DNA of 64,000 nucleotides from Pseudomonas oryzihabitans (GTDB lineage Bacteria; Pseudomonadota; Gammaproteobacteria; Pseudomonadales; Pseudomonadaceae): NCBI RefSeq assembly GCF_014522265.1, contig NZ_CP017024.1, positions 4,102,501 to 4,166,500 of the forward strand, read 5' to 3'. Shown piece by piece: positions 56,016 to 64,000 of this stretch (position 1 is its first letter; each line of letters starts with the position of its first letter). The notes under the pieces were generated by a model. It saw only the letters and a program-made list of their open reading frames with translations, ran no database searches and was not told where the DNA came from. The position numbers and the translations under genes were made by a program.

Positions 56016-56091
56016 CAGCGTGCTCCCGTGCAAAAGCCGCGCATTATAGAGAAAGGCAGGCGCCTGGGCAGCGCCGCCTGCCTGCTGGCGT

Positions 56092-56568
56092 TCAGACGCG
56101 GCTGTCGATGCCTTCGAGCAGGAAGCGCGGAGCGATGTAGCGGTCGTAGTGGGCTTCGGAGAGCAGGAAGAATTCCCGGTCGATGGCGTCGCGCAACTCG
56201 GCCAGGGGGCGATCGCGAAACTCCGGCAGCAGGCGCAGCCCATAGGCATCCAGTTGCTGGATGTGGCGCGCGCCCCGGGCCAGCAACTGATAGGCCCAGC
56301 AATACTCCGACTGATCGGGCCGGAAGCGGATGCTGCGTTGCTGCAACTGCTGGCGCAACAGTGCCGGATCGAAGACATCGACCTTGGCCGACACCACCTG
56401 CACCAGCAGCAGCTCCAGACGTGCCCACACGGCGCGCCGCTCCTCTTCGCTGTAGAGATTCCAGTTCACCACCTCGTGGTGGAATCTCTTGCAGCCACGA
56501 CAGACGTGGTCGCCGAACATCGTCGAGCACAGGCCGACACAGGGCGTCTTGATGACAGGAGCGGGCAT
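56092..56568 (-). CDS. DUF1289 domain protein
   Basis: The 158-residue protein has the DUF1289 Cys cluster near its start (PCVGLCSTMFGDHVCRGCKR) with four cysteines that probably bind metal, then a helical region of unknown role. The ATG at 56568 begins just before the motif; the longer frame adds unrelated residues. It is upstream of miaE on the same strand. Confidence 0.85.
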   Translation of the reverse strand: MPAPVIKTPCVGLCSTMFGDHVCRGCKRFHHEVVNWNLYSEEERRAVWARLELLLVQVVSAKVDVFDPALLRQQLQQRSIRFRPDQSEYCWAYQLLARGARHIQQLDAYGLRLLPEFRDRPLAELRDAIDREFFLLSEAHYDRYIAPRFLLEGIDSRV

Positions 56569-56677
56569 GGGCGGCAAGCCTTGGAGCAAAACGCCTAGTC
56601 TAGCCGGAAACGTCAACGAACGGCGCGGGTGGCCCGCGCCGGTCGTGCAGAATCCCATCCTGATCACAGGATGCGGA

Positions 56678-58123
56678 TCACACCGCGGCGACACCCCGGC
56701 TCGCCAGCGGACTGGCGCTGCGGCGGCTCAACCCGTAGAAGAACAGTCCACCGAGGAAGCAGCCGGTGAACCAGGCGAAGTTGGCGATCGGCTTGAACCA
56801 GGGCACGAAGGTGAAGCACAACCCGATCAGCGCCGCGGCAACCAACGCCTGCACCGCCACCCAGTTGACGCCGCCGCTGTACCAGTAGGCGCCATTCGGG
56901 GTGTCGTCGAACAGCGCATCGACCTCGATCCGGCCTTTGCGCAGCAGGTAGTAGTCCACCAGCAGGATGCCGAACAGCGGGCCGATGCAGGCAGCCAGGA
57001 CGTCCAGGGTGTAGTGGATCACCTCGGGGTTGTTGAACAGGTTCCAGGGGGTGAGGAAGATCGAGGCCACCGCGGCGATCATGCCGCCCGCGCGCCAGCT
57101 GATCTTGCTGGGCGCCACGTTGGCGAAGTCGAAGGCCGGCGAAACGAAGTTGGCGACGATGTTGATGCCGATGGTGGCGGTGACGAAGGTGAAGGCGCCG
57201 AGCAGCACCGCGGTGGTGTTGTCGATGCGGGCCACGGTGGCGATGGGATCGTGGATCATCTCGCCGAACACCGGGAGGGTGCCGGACACGATCACCACGG
57301 TGACCAGGGAAAACGCCAGGAAATTGATCGGCAGGCCCCAGAAATTGCCGCGACGCACATCCTGCATGGAGCGGCAGTAGCGGCTGAAGTCACCGAAGTT
57401 GAGCGTGGGCCCGGAGAAATAGGACACCACCAGGGCGATGGCGACGATCACCTGGCCGAAGGCGGCCCAGCCGGTCAGCTGCTTTTCCGCCAGGGTGAAG
57501 CTGATGTTGCTCCAGCCGGCGCGCCAGACAATCCAGGCGGCGAGCAGGAACATCACCGCATAGACGGCCGGACCGGCCCAGTCGATGAAGCGGCGGATGG
57601 ATTCCATACCCGCCCAGAAGACGCAGGCCTGGAGGAACCAGAGGGTGAGGAAGCCGCCCCAGCCGAGATAGGACAGGCCCAGGAAGCTGCTGTCGCCATA
57701 GACCGCCAGCGCGGGAAAGAAGCGCAGCACCACGATGACCAGTGCACTGGAGGCCAGATAGGTCTGGATGCCGTACCAGGCCACCGCGATCAGGCCGCGG
57801 ATCACCGCCGGGATGTTTGCGCCGAAGACGCCGAAGGCCAGGCGACAGATCACCGGATAGGGCACGCCAGCCTGCTGGCTGGGCCGGGCGACCAGATTGG
57901 CGATCACCTGAACGATGCAGATCCCTACCAGCAGGGCGATCAGCACCTGCCAGCTGGCCAGGCCCAGGGCGAACAGGCTGGCGGCGAAGACATAGCCGCC
58001 GACGCTGTGCACGTCGCTCATCCAGAAGGCGAAGATGTTGTACCAATTCCATTTCTGCTCGACCGGGCCGAGGTCTTCGTTGTACAGACGTGGGCTGTAG
58101 CCCGGGGGAATCTGCTGGTTCAT
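56678..58123 (-). CDS. NCS1 family nucleobase/hydantoin/allantoin transporter
   Basis: The 481-residue protein has about twelve membrane segments and NCS1 motifs NEDLGPVEQKWNWYNIFAFWMSD, GVPYPVICRLAFGVFGANIPA, and FSGPTLNFGDFSRYC. The family imports cytosine, uracil, allantoin or hydantoins. It starts after GGAGGAG and shares divergent operators with a GntR gene and a hydantoin-racemase-like gene, so hydantoin or ureide uptake is the best guess. Confidence 0.9.
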   Translation of the reverse strand: MNQQIPPGYSPRLYNEDLGPVEQKWNWYNIFAFWMSDVHSVGGYVFAASLFALGLASWQVLIALLVGICIVQVIANLVARPSQQAGVPYPVICRLAFGVFGANIPAVIRGLIAVAWYGIQTYLASSALVIVVLRFFPALAVYGDSSFLGLSYLGWGGFLTLWFLQACVFWAGMESIRRFIDWAGPAVYAVMFLLAAWIVWRAGWSNISFTLAEKQLTGWAAFGQVIVAIALVVSYFSGPTLNFGDFSRYCRSMQDVRRGNFWGLPINFLAFSLVTVVIVSGTLPVFGEMIHDPIATVARIDNTTAVLLGAFTFVTATIGINIVANFVSPAFDFANVAPSKISWRAGGMIAAVASIFLTPWNLFNNPEVIHYTLDVLAACIGPLFGILLVDYYLLRKGRIEVDALFDDTPNGAYWYSGGVNWVAVQALVAAALIGLCFTFVPWFKPIANFAWFTGCFLGGLFFYGLSRRSASPLASRGVAAV

Positions 58124-58174
58124 GGATCGCCTCCTCCGTGGTGGCGGGCACCTGCATACGGCGCCTGCCTTGTT

Positions 58175-58184
58175 TTGTATACAA
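58175..58184. promoter_or_regulatory. GntR-type operator (transporter side)
   Basis: TTGTATACAA is a perfect 10-base palindrome upstream of the NCS1 transporter gene. The identical sequence occurs at 58386-58395 before the GntR gene. Confidence 0.7.
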
Positions 58185-58385
58185 TCCCTCCAGGCAGAGT
58201 CCGTGCCAGGTGCTCCGAAATGGTCTTAACTCGCTGGCTCCATAGGAAATTTCCAGGAAAGGAGGCTCTAAGTCAGACGCCGGAGCGTTACCGGGGATGC
58301 ACTCCCCTGGGGCGTTAGGTGGCAATGAGGCGCTACCTTGGCGCACAGATCCCGACGCATTCGCGCATCGTCAGCGCCCCAGACT

Positions 58386-58395
58386 TTGTATACAA
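58386..58395. promoter_or_regulatory. GntR-type operator (regulator side)
   Basis: This second identical TTGTATACAA palindrome is 26 bases before the GntR start codon. It fits the FCD/FadR class of regulators. Confidence 0.7.
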
Positions 58396-58421
58396 TTCAG
58401 GCAAATCGCCGGAGTCAGCCC

Positions 58422-59126
58422 ATGAGTGCAGTACCCGCGTCACTCGCCGTTGCCGCCTCTCCCCGGGACGAGCGGATCTACCAGGACATCCTCGAGGCCA
58501 TCGTCGAGCATCGCCTGGCGCCGGGTACCCGGCTGCCGGAAGACACCCTGGCGGAGACCTTCGGCATCAGCCGCACGGGCATCCGCAAGGTGCTGCAGCG
58601 ACTGGCGCTGGAACGCCTGGTGACCCTGCGCGCCAATCGCGGCGCCCAGGTCGCCCAGCCCCGCGCCAAGGAAGCCCAGGACATCCTCGCCGCGCGCCAG
58701 CTGATCGAGCCGGCGCTGATGCCCCTGGTGGCCGCCCGGGTCGACAGCGCGCAGCTGGCGTCCCTGCGCCAGCTCTGCCTTGAGGAGCACGAGGCCCAGC
58801 ACGGCGGGCGCCACAGCCTGGCGATCCAGCTGTCCGCGCGCTTTCACGTCGAACTCGCCGCGCTGGCCGACAATCAGGTGCTGACCGAACAGGTCGCCCA
58901 ATTGGCCAGCCGCTCTTCGCTACTGATCGCCATCTACGGCTCGCGGCACAGCCTGGGCTGCGATTGCGGCCAGCACGAAGACCTGCTGGACCTGCTCGCC
59001 CGGGGCGAGGGTGCGGCCGCCAGCGACTGGATGGCGCGCCACCTGCGCCTGATCCGCGAATCCCTCCGGATCGACCGGCCCACGGCCGCCGAGCCCGATT
59101 TCCGCAGCATCTTCAAACGCAGTTGA
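58422..59126 (+). CDS. GntR family regulator, FCD class
   Basis: The 234-residue protein has the winged helix [45 protein letters not shown] and an FCD-type ligand domain with metal-type residues in [11 protein letters not shown] and [10 protein letters not shown]. It should bind the twin TTGTATACAA sites and control the NCS1 transporter and racemase genes. ATG 58422 follows GGAGTCAGCCC. Confidence 0.92.
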   Translation: MSAVPASLAVAASPRDERIYQDILEAIVEHRLAPGTRLPEDTLAETFGISRTGIRKVLQRLALERLVTLRANRGAQVAQPRAKEAQDILAARQLIEPALMPLVAARVDSAQLASLRQLCLEEHEAQHGGRHSLAIQLSARFHVELAALADNQVLTEQVAQLASRSSLLIAIYGSRHSLGCDCGQHEDLLDLLARGEGAAASDWMARHLRLIRESLRIDRPTAAEPDFRSIFKRS

Positions 59127-59134
59127 GGCCCCTC

Positions 59135-59866
59135 ATGCAGATCCAGGTCATCAATCCCAATACCAGTGCCAGCATGACCGCCAAGATCGGTCGCGCGGCC
59201 CAGGCCATCGCCCGTCCGGGCACCACCATCCTCGCCAGCAATCCCGAAGCCGGCCCCGTGTCCATCGAGAGTCACTACGACGAGGCCGTGGCCGCGGTCG
59301 GCGTGATCGAAGAGATGCGCAAGGGCGTCGAGGCGGGCTGCGCGGCCCATGTCATCGCCTGCTTTGGCGATCCGGGCCTGCTCGCCGCGCGGGAAATGGC
59401 CAGGGGGCCGGTGCTGGGCATCGCCGAGGCCGGCTTCCATCTGGCCAGTCTGCTGGCCACCCGTTTCGCCGTGGTGACCACCCTCACCCGCACCCGCATC
59501 ATCGCCGAGCACCTGCTGCAGCGGTACGGCTTCGCCGAACTGTGCACCTCGGTACGCTGTATCGACCTGCCGGTACTGGCCCTGGAAGCCGCCGACGACA
59601 GCCTGATCGAACTGATCGCCGCCGAGGGTCGCCGTGCCCGCGACGAGGAAGGTGCCGGCGCCATCGTGCTCGGCTGCGGCGGCATGGCCGATCTGCGCGA
59701 GGCCCTGAGCGAAGCCATCGGCATCCCGGTGATCGAAGGCGTCAGCGCCGCGGTCAAGCTGGCCGAGTCCCTGGTGGACCTGGGGCTGGGCACCAGCAAG
59801 CATGGCGACCTGGCCTACCCCATCGCCAAGCCCTTCAGTGGACGCTTCGCCCATCTGGGCCGCTAG
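59135..59866 (+). CDS. Aspartate/glutamate/hydantoin racemase family protein
   Basis: The 243-residue protein has the family start QIQVINPNTSASMT and the two catalytic cysteines in ACFGDPGLLAAREM and VLGCGGMADL. Family members racemise hydantoins or allantoin. It follows the GntR gene by eight bases, opposite an NCS1 transporter, so it likely works on an imported hydantoin or allantoin. Confidence 0.9.
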   Translation: MQIQVINPNTSASMTAKIGRAAQAIARPGTTILASNPEAGPVSIESHYDEAVAAVGVIEEMRKGVEAGCAAHVIACFGDPGLLAAREMARGPVLGIAEAGFHLASLLATRFAVVTTLTRTRIIAEHLLQRYGFAELCTSVRCIDLPVLALEAADDSLIELIAAEGRRARDEEGAGAIVLGCGGMADLREALSEAIGIPVIEGVSAAVKLAESLVDLGLGTSKHGDLAYPIAKPFSGRFAHLGR

Positions 59867-59914
59867 CCTGCCGCCGGGGTCCAACGACCGGGAGCAGATG
59901 CGACAACGCAGCGC

Positions 59915-59943
59915 TTAACTTCGCCCGAGGCTTGGCGTAGAAT
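59915..59943 (+). promoter_or_regulatory. acnB promoter
   Basis: TTAACT and TAGAAT, spaced by exactly 17 bases, form a fair sigma-70 promoter. It would give an acnB leader of about 265 bases. Confidence 0.5.
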
Positions 59944-59974
59944 TAGGCAGCCTTATAGGCGCAATGTCCGATAC

Positions 59975-60094
59975 GAAGCTGTTTTCAAAGCGTCACGAGC
60001 AAAGTATCCGGTGATCCGGCAGCGGCGGCCTCATCAACCGCCCTGCCGCCGATCAGCTCTTCAGCAGCCGGCGTAAAACTTTGAAAACAGCTTC
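59975..60094 (+). promoter_or_regulatory. Structured acnB leader with a 16-bp perfect inverted repeat
   Basis: GAAGCTGTTTTCAAAG (59975-59990) is exactly repeated in reverse complement at 60079-60094, 88 bases apart. Internal GC-rich segments can also pair. It lies in the acnB 5' leader, before the GTG start at 60217. Confidence 0.6.
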
Positions 60095-60216
60095 CGGCGG
60101 AATGCGTCCGGCGCGACGGCGGTCCTGCCCGCAGCCTCCCCCGTCATACCCTGCCGGATACATTCCGGGGCGCCAGCCCCCGGACGCAATATTGGACCAC
60201 TGATGAGGGTCAACCT

Positions 60217-62817
60217 GTGCTTGAAGCCTATCGTAACCACGTAGAAGAGCGTGCCGCCCAGGGCATCGTGCCCCAGCCGCTGAACGCCGAGCAAACGGCC
60301 GGTCTGGTCGAACTGCTGAAGAATCCCCCGGCCGGCGAAGAAGAATTTCTCGTCGACCTCATTACCAACCGCGTACCGCCGGGCGTCGACGAAGCCGCCT
60401 ACGTGAAGGCCGGTTTCCTCTCCGCGGTCGCCAAGGGCGAAACCCAGTCCCCGCTGATCTCCCGCCAGCGCGCCACCGAATTGCTGGGCACCATGCAGGG
60501 CGGCTACAACATCGCCACCCTGGTCGAGCTGCTGGACGACGCCGAACTGGGCGCCGTGGCCGCCGAACAGCTCAAGCACACCCTGCTGATGTTCGATGCC
60601 TTCCACGACGTGGCCGAGAAAGCCAAGGGTGGCAACGCCCACGCCAAGGCCGTCCTGCAGTCCTGGGCCGAAGGCGAGTGGTACAAGAAGCGTCCGGAAA
60701 TCGCCGAGAAGTACACCCTGACCGTGTTCAAGGTGCCGGGCGAAACCAACACCGACGACCTCTCTCCCGCCCCTGACGCCTGGTCGCGTCCGGACATCCC
60801 GCTGCACGCCCTGGCCATGCTGAAGATGGCGCGCGACGGCATCGTGCCCGAGCAGCAAGGCAGCATCGGTCCGCTGAAGCAGATCGAGGAAGTGCGCGCC
60901 AAGGGCTTCCCGGTCGCCTACGTCGGTGATGTGGTCGGTACTGGTTCTTCCCGCAAGTCCGCCACCAACTCGGTGCTGTGGTTCTTCGGCGACGACATCC
61001 CCTACGTGCCGAACAAGCGCGCTGGCGGTTTCTGCTTCGGCTCCAAGATCGCCCCGATCTTCTACAACACCATGGAAGACGCCGGCGCCCTGCCGATTGA
61101 ATTCGACGTGTCGGAGCTGGAAATGGGCGACGTCATCGACGTCTATCCCAAGGCCGGCAAGGTCACCCGCCATGGCAGCGACGAGGTGCTCGCCACCTTC
61201 GAACTCAAGACCCCCGTGCTGCTGGACGAAGTCCGCGCCGGCGGCCGTATCCCGCTGATCGTCGGCCGCGGCCTGACCGAGAAGGCACGCGCCGAACTGG
61301 GCATGGGTCCGACCGACCTGTTCAACAAGCCGGACCAGCCGGCCGAGAGCAGCAAGGGCTACACCCTGGCGCAGAAGATGGTCGGCAAGGCCTGCGGCGT
61401 CGAGGGCGTACGCCCCGGCACCTACTGCGAGCCGAAGATGACCACCGTCGGCTCCCAGGACACCACCGGCCCGATGACCCGCGACGAGCTGAAGGACCTG
61501 GCCTGCCTGGGCTTCTCCGCCGACCTGGTGATGCAGTCCTTCTGCCACACCGCGGCCTATCCTAAGCCCATCGACGTCAAGACCCACCACACCCTGCCGG
61601 ACTTCATCCGCACCCGTGGCGGTGTCTCCCTGCGTCCGGGCGACGGCATCATCCACAGCTGGCTGAACCGCATGCTGCTGCCCGACACCGTCGGCACCGG
61701 TGGCGATTCCCACACTCGCTTCCCGATCGGCATCTCCTTCCCGGCCGGTTCCGGCCTGGTGGCCTTCGCCGCTGCCACCGGCGTCATGCCGCTGGACATG
61801 CCGGAGTCGGTACTGGTGCGCTTCAAGGGCAAGATGCAGCCCGGGATCACCCTGCGTGACCTGGTGCATGCCATCCCCTACTACGCCATCCAGAAGGGCC
61901 TGCTGACCGTCGAGAAGAAGGGCAAGAAGAACATCTTCTCCGGCCGCATCCTCGAAATCGAAGGCCTGGAAGACCTGACCGTGGAGCAGGCGTTCGAGCT
62001 GTCCGATGCCTCCGCCGAGCGTTCCGCCGCCGGTTGCACCATCAAGCTGTCGCCCGAGTCCATCACCGAGTACCTGCAGTCCAACATCACCCTGCTGCGC
62101 TGGATGATCGAGGAAGGCTACGGTGATCCCCGCACCCTGGAGCGCCGTGCGCGCGCCATGGAAGCCTGGATCGCCAACCCGGAACTGCTCGCCGCCGATG
62201 CCGACGCCGAATACAGCGAAGTCATTGAGATCGACCTGGCCGAGGTCAACGAGCCGGTGCTGTGCGCCCCGAACGATCCGGACGACGCCCGCCTGCTGTC
62301 CCAGGTAGCCGGCGACAAGATCGATGAGGTGTTCATCGGTTCCTGCATGACCAACATCGGTCACTTCCGCGCCGCCGGCAAGCTGCTGGACAAGGTCAAG
62401 GGTTCGATCCCGACCCGTCTGTGGTTGTCGCCGCCGACCAAGATGGACCAGCACCAGTTGACCGAGGAAGGCTACTACGGCATCTACGGCAAGGCCGGCG
62501 CGCGCATGGAAATGCCGGGTTGCTCGCTGTGCATGGGCAACCAGGCCCGCGTGGCCGCCAACGCCACCGTGGTGTCCACCTCCACCCGTAACTTCCCCAA
62601 CCGCCTGGGCGACGGTGCCAACGTCTACCTGGCGTCGGCGGAACTGGCCGCGGTGGCCTCGATCCTGGGCAAGCTGCCCAGCGTCGAGGAATACATGGAA
62701 TACGCGAAGAGCATCGACAGCATGGCCGCGGACGTCTACCGCTACCTGAGCTTCGACCAGATCGCCGAATTCCGTGAAAGCGCCGAGAAAGCCCGTATCG
62801 CCGCCGTCGAAGTCTGA
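60217..62817 (+). CDS. acnB: Aconitate hydratase B
   Basis: The 866-residue enzyme has the AcnB N-terminal HEAT-like domain, the swivel domain ([20 protein letters not shown]) and the iron-sulfur ligand cysteines in [14 protein letters not shown] and [13 protein letters not shown]. It converts citrate and isocitrate in the TCA cycle. It starts with GTG after GAGGGT. The long leader and the terminator at 62836 frame a single-gene transcript. Confidence 0.97.
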   Translation: MLEAYRNHVEERAAQGIVPQPLNAEQTAGLVELLKNPPAGEEEFLVDLITNRVPPGVDEAAYVKAGFLSAVAKGETQSPLISRQRATELLGTMQGGYNIATLVELLDDAELGAVAAEQLKHTLLMFDAFHDVAEKAKGGNAHAKAVLQSWAEGEWYKKRPEIAEKYTLTVFKVPGETNTDDLSPAPDAWSRPDIPLHALAMLKMARDGIVPEQQGSIGPLKQIEEVRAKGFPVAYVGDVVGTGSSRKSATNSVLWFFGDDIPYVPNKRAGGFCFGSKIAPIFYNTMEDAGALPIEFDVSELEMGDVIDVYPKAGKVTRHGSDEVLATFELKTPVLLDEVRAGGRIPLIVGRGLTEKARAELGMGPTDLFNKPDQPAESSKGYTLAQKMVGKACGVEGVRPGTYCEPKMTTVGSQDTTGPMTRDELKDLACLGFSADLVMQSFCHTAAYPKPIDVKTHHTLPDFIRTRGGVSLRPGDGIIHSWLNRMLLPDTVGTGGDSHTRFPIGISFPAGSGLVAFAAATGVMPLDMPESVLVRFKGKMQPGITLRDLVHAIPYYAIQKGLLTVEKKGKKNIFSGRILEIEGLEDLTVEQAFELSDASAERSAAGCTIKLSPESITEYLQSNITLLRWMIEEGYGDPRTLERRARAMEAWIANPELLAADADAEYSEVIEIDLAEVNEPVLCAPNDPDDARLLSQVAGDKIDEVFIGSCMTNIGHFRAAGKLLDKVKGSIPTRLWLSPPTKMDQHQLTEEGYYGIYGKAGARMEMPGCSLCMGNQARVAANATVVSTSTRNFPNRLGDGANVYLASAELAAVASILGKLPSVEEYMEYAKSIDSMAADVYRYLSFDQIAEFRESAEKARIAAVEV

Positions 62818-62835
62818 CGCTAGCGTTCGGTACTG

Positions 62836-62863
62836 AAAAACCGCCCCTCGGGGCGGTTTTTTT
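62836..62863 (+). terminator. Rho-independent terminator of acnB
   Basis: CCGCCCC (62841-62847) and GGGGCGG (62850-62856) form a stem followed by seven T bases, 19 bases after the acnB stop. Confidence 0.93.
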
Positions 62864-62882
62864 ATGGGGGTTTCGCCGTGGG

Positions 62883-62906
62883 GTGGACAAGGCGAAGCCT
62901 GTCCAC
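62883..62906. repeat. Short palindromic element
   Basis: GTGGACAAGGC and GCCTGTCCAC pair with one bulged base around GAA, resembling small REP-like units in Pseudomonas intergenic DNA. Confidence 0.4.
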
Positions 62907-63037
62907 GGAGCAAGCCGGGAACGGCCTTGGTGGCTGTCGGTAAAACAGGCTGCGCCGTTTTCCACGCTACGAAAGCCTTAAGCGGCACTTAACCCGGACG
63001 TTCTAGGCTCCGGGTTCCCTTATGCCGAGGTCTGCCC

Positions 63038-63250
63038 ATGAAACGTCTTGCGGTCGTCATCCTGTCGGTCTCCCTGCTCGGCCTCAGCCAAGCGAGCCTG
63101 GCGGCGGGTTGCATCAAGGGTGCAGTGGTCGGCGGAATGGCCGGGCATGTCGCCGGTCACCATGCCATCGCCGGCGCCGTAGCCGGTTGTGCCATCGGCC
63201 ACCACCTGGCGGCGAAGGCCAAGGAAGACGCGCAGCACGCTCACGGCTGA
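63038..63250 (+). CDS. Small glycine-zipper periplasmic protein, hypothetical
   Basis: The 70-residue protein has a signal peptide (MKRLAVVILSVSLLGLSQASLA), two mature cysteines, and a GxxxG-like repetitive stretch (GAVVGGMAGHVAGHHAIAGA) with many histidines. Glycine zippers often insert in the outer membrane. Function is unknown. Confidence 0.7.
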   Translation: MKRLAVVILSVSLLGLSQASLAAGCIKGAVVGGMAGHVAGHHAIAGAVAGCAIGHHLAAKAKEDAQHAHG

Positions 63251-63293
63251 TTGGCCGTCCGCCATCACGACCGACTGCTGGAGGATCATCCGG

Positions 63294-64000
63294 ATGCCGC
63301 GTCCACTGCTTGCGCTGCTGTTGTCGCTGGGTCTCTGGAATGCCGCTGCCCTGGCCGCGGAGCCGACTGCCACGCGCGCCCTGACCACGGCCTATGGCGC
63401 CCGGCTGAAAATCGGCGCGGCGGTCGAGCCCGAACAACTCGCGGACGCCGACGGGGTGCTGCTGGCCCGGCAATTCAGCAGTCTGGTGGCGGAAAATGCC
63501 ATGAAGCCCCTGCGCATTCATCCCCAGGAAGACCGCTATGTCTTCGGACCGGCCGATGCCCTCGTCGCCTTCGCTAAACAGCACGGCTTGGCGGTGCGGG
63601 GTCATACCCTGCTCTGGGGCAGCCACACCCCGGACTGGTTCTGGCAGGCTGCCGATGGCCAGCCGGCCACGCGCGAGCAGGTGCTGCAGCGCCTGAAGCA
63701 GCATATCGCCACGGTAGTCGGCCATTACCGCGGGCGGGTCTATGCCTGGGATGTGGTCAACGAGGCCATAGACCCCAATCAGTCCAGTTGCCTGCGCGAC
63801 GATCGCTGGATGCAGGTGGTCGGTCCTGACTATCTCGCCGTGGCCTTTCGCGCCGCCCATGCCGCCGATCCCCAGGCGCGACTGTTCATCAACGACTTCA
63901 ACACCCAGGAACCGGCCAAGCGCGACTGCCTGGCGCGGGTGGTGAAGGGCCTGCTGGCCGAGGGCGTGCCGGTGCAGGGCATCGGCCACCAGACCCATAT
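63294..64000 (+). CDS. Endo-1,4-beta-xylanase, GH10 (partial)
   Basis: The open frame runs to the window edge, 235 codons. A signal peptide (MPRPLLALLLSLGLWNAAALAA) precedes a GH10 domain with AVEPEQLADADGV, ENAMKPLRIHPQ, RGHTLLWGSHTPDWFW and the acid/base Glu in YAWDVVNEAID. The nucleophile region lies beyond the end. It hydrolyses xylan outside the cell, fitting a plant-associated lifestyle. ATG 63294 follows GGAGG. Confidence 0.93.
   Translation, partial: MPRPLLALLLSLGLWNAAALAAEPTATRALTTAYGARLKIGAAVEPEQLADADGVLLARQFSSLVAENAMKPLRIHPQEDRYVFGPADALVAFAKQHGLAVRGHTLLWGSHTPDWFWQAADGQPATREQVLQRLKQHIATVVGHYRGRVYAWDVVNEAIDPNQSSCLRDDRWMQVVGPDYLAVAFRAAHAADPQARLFINDFNTQEPAKRDCLARVVKGLLAEGVPVQGIGHQTH

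Noticed and set aside
60061-62988. A 975-codon open frame antisense to the whole of acnB
   Set aside because: It mirrors acnB codon positions in GC-rich DNA, is Gly/His/Ala-rich with no family features, and covers the acnB leader and terminator.
1-64000. CRISPR arrays, insertion sequences, prophage, tRNA or rRNA genes
   Set aside because: I saw no regularly spaced repeats, transposase or integrase frames, nor tRNA/rRNA-like sequence; an automated scan would be needed to exclude short tRNAs.

Overview
The window is a high-GC chromosomal segment from a Pseudomonas-type gammaproteobacterium. Support comes from hexR divergent from zwf-pgl-eda, acnB, earP with an EF-P carrying Arg32, cyaB with a MASE2-type membrane domain, and a BqsRS-like Fe(II)/Ca two-component operon with PepSY proteins. 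A GH10 xylanase and plant-associate style gene content make a P. oryzihabitans/psychrotolerans-like strain plausible, but that is inference. The DNA is mostly ordinary core chromosome; one AT-rich cassette stands out.

Layout. 1-9.6 kb: start of a GAF-type signalling protein, a DUF892 plus manganese catalase pair, a GST/aminotransferase/MarR group, LysE and BenE transporters, an NADP-dependent oxidoreductase and a diguanylate cyclase. 9.6-14.7 kb: rluB, then the Entner-Doudoroff genes eda, pgl and zwf opposite hexR. 14.7-20.4 kb: AI-2E family permease, a chemoreceptor, and bqsS-bqsR with two PepSY proteins. 20.4-24.8 kb: DUF3253, topoisomerase IB and a Zur-boxed zinc ABC operon. 24.8-32.3 kb: cobalt-chelation genes (VWA, ChlI-like, cobN, cobW) read from a cobalamin riboswitch, with cobE opposite. 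32.2-40.2 kb: scpA, YciO-like, a PHP phosphatase, yciB, a Cpx-like system and cyaB. 40.2-45.3 kb: the AT-rich cassette, an arginine amidinotransferase followed by two tandem ATP-grasp ligases. 45.3-64 kb: deaD, class II DAHP synthase, YcaQ, TauE/SafE, earP-efp, endA, miaE, an NCS1/GntR/racemase divergon, acnB and the start of a xylanase.

The most interesting system is the three-gene amidinotransferase/ATP-grasp cluster at 41204-45005. It has the full amidinotransferase Asp/His/Cys triad and two paralogous carboxylate-amine ligases whose metal site reads E-I-A instead of the usual E-x-N. It looks like a compact pathway for a guanidino-containing small peptide or amide.

Two other themes run through the window. 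First, at least five conserved genes (zwf, the chemoreceptor gene, bqsS, deaD, earP) are each broken by what looks like the loss of one base, and in the four that can be placed precisely it falls in a short G/C run. The consistent pattern points to sequence error rather than real gene decay. Second, the intergenic regions hold readable control sites: paired palindromic operators for a MarR and a GntR regulator, a Zur box, tandem BqsR boxes, a candidate HexR palindrome, a CpxR-like repeat, a cobalamin riboswitch, a structured acnB leader, and two copies of a dispersed structured repeat with compensatory base changes.
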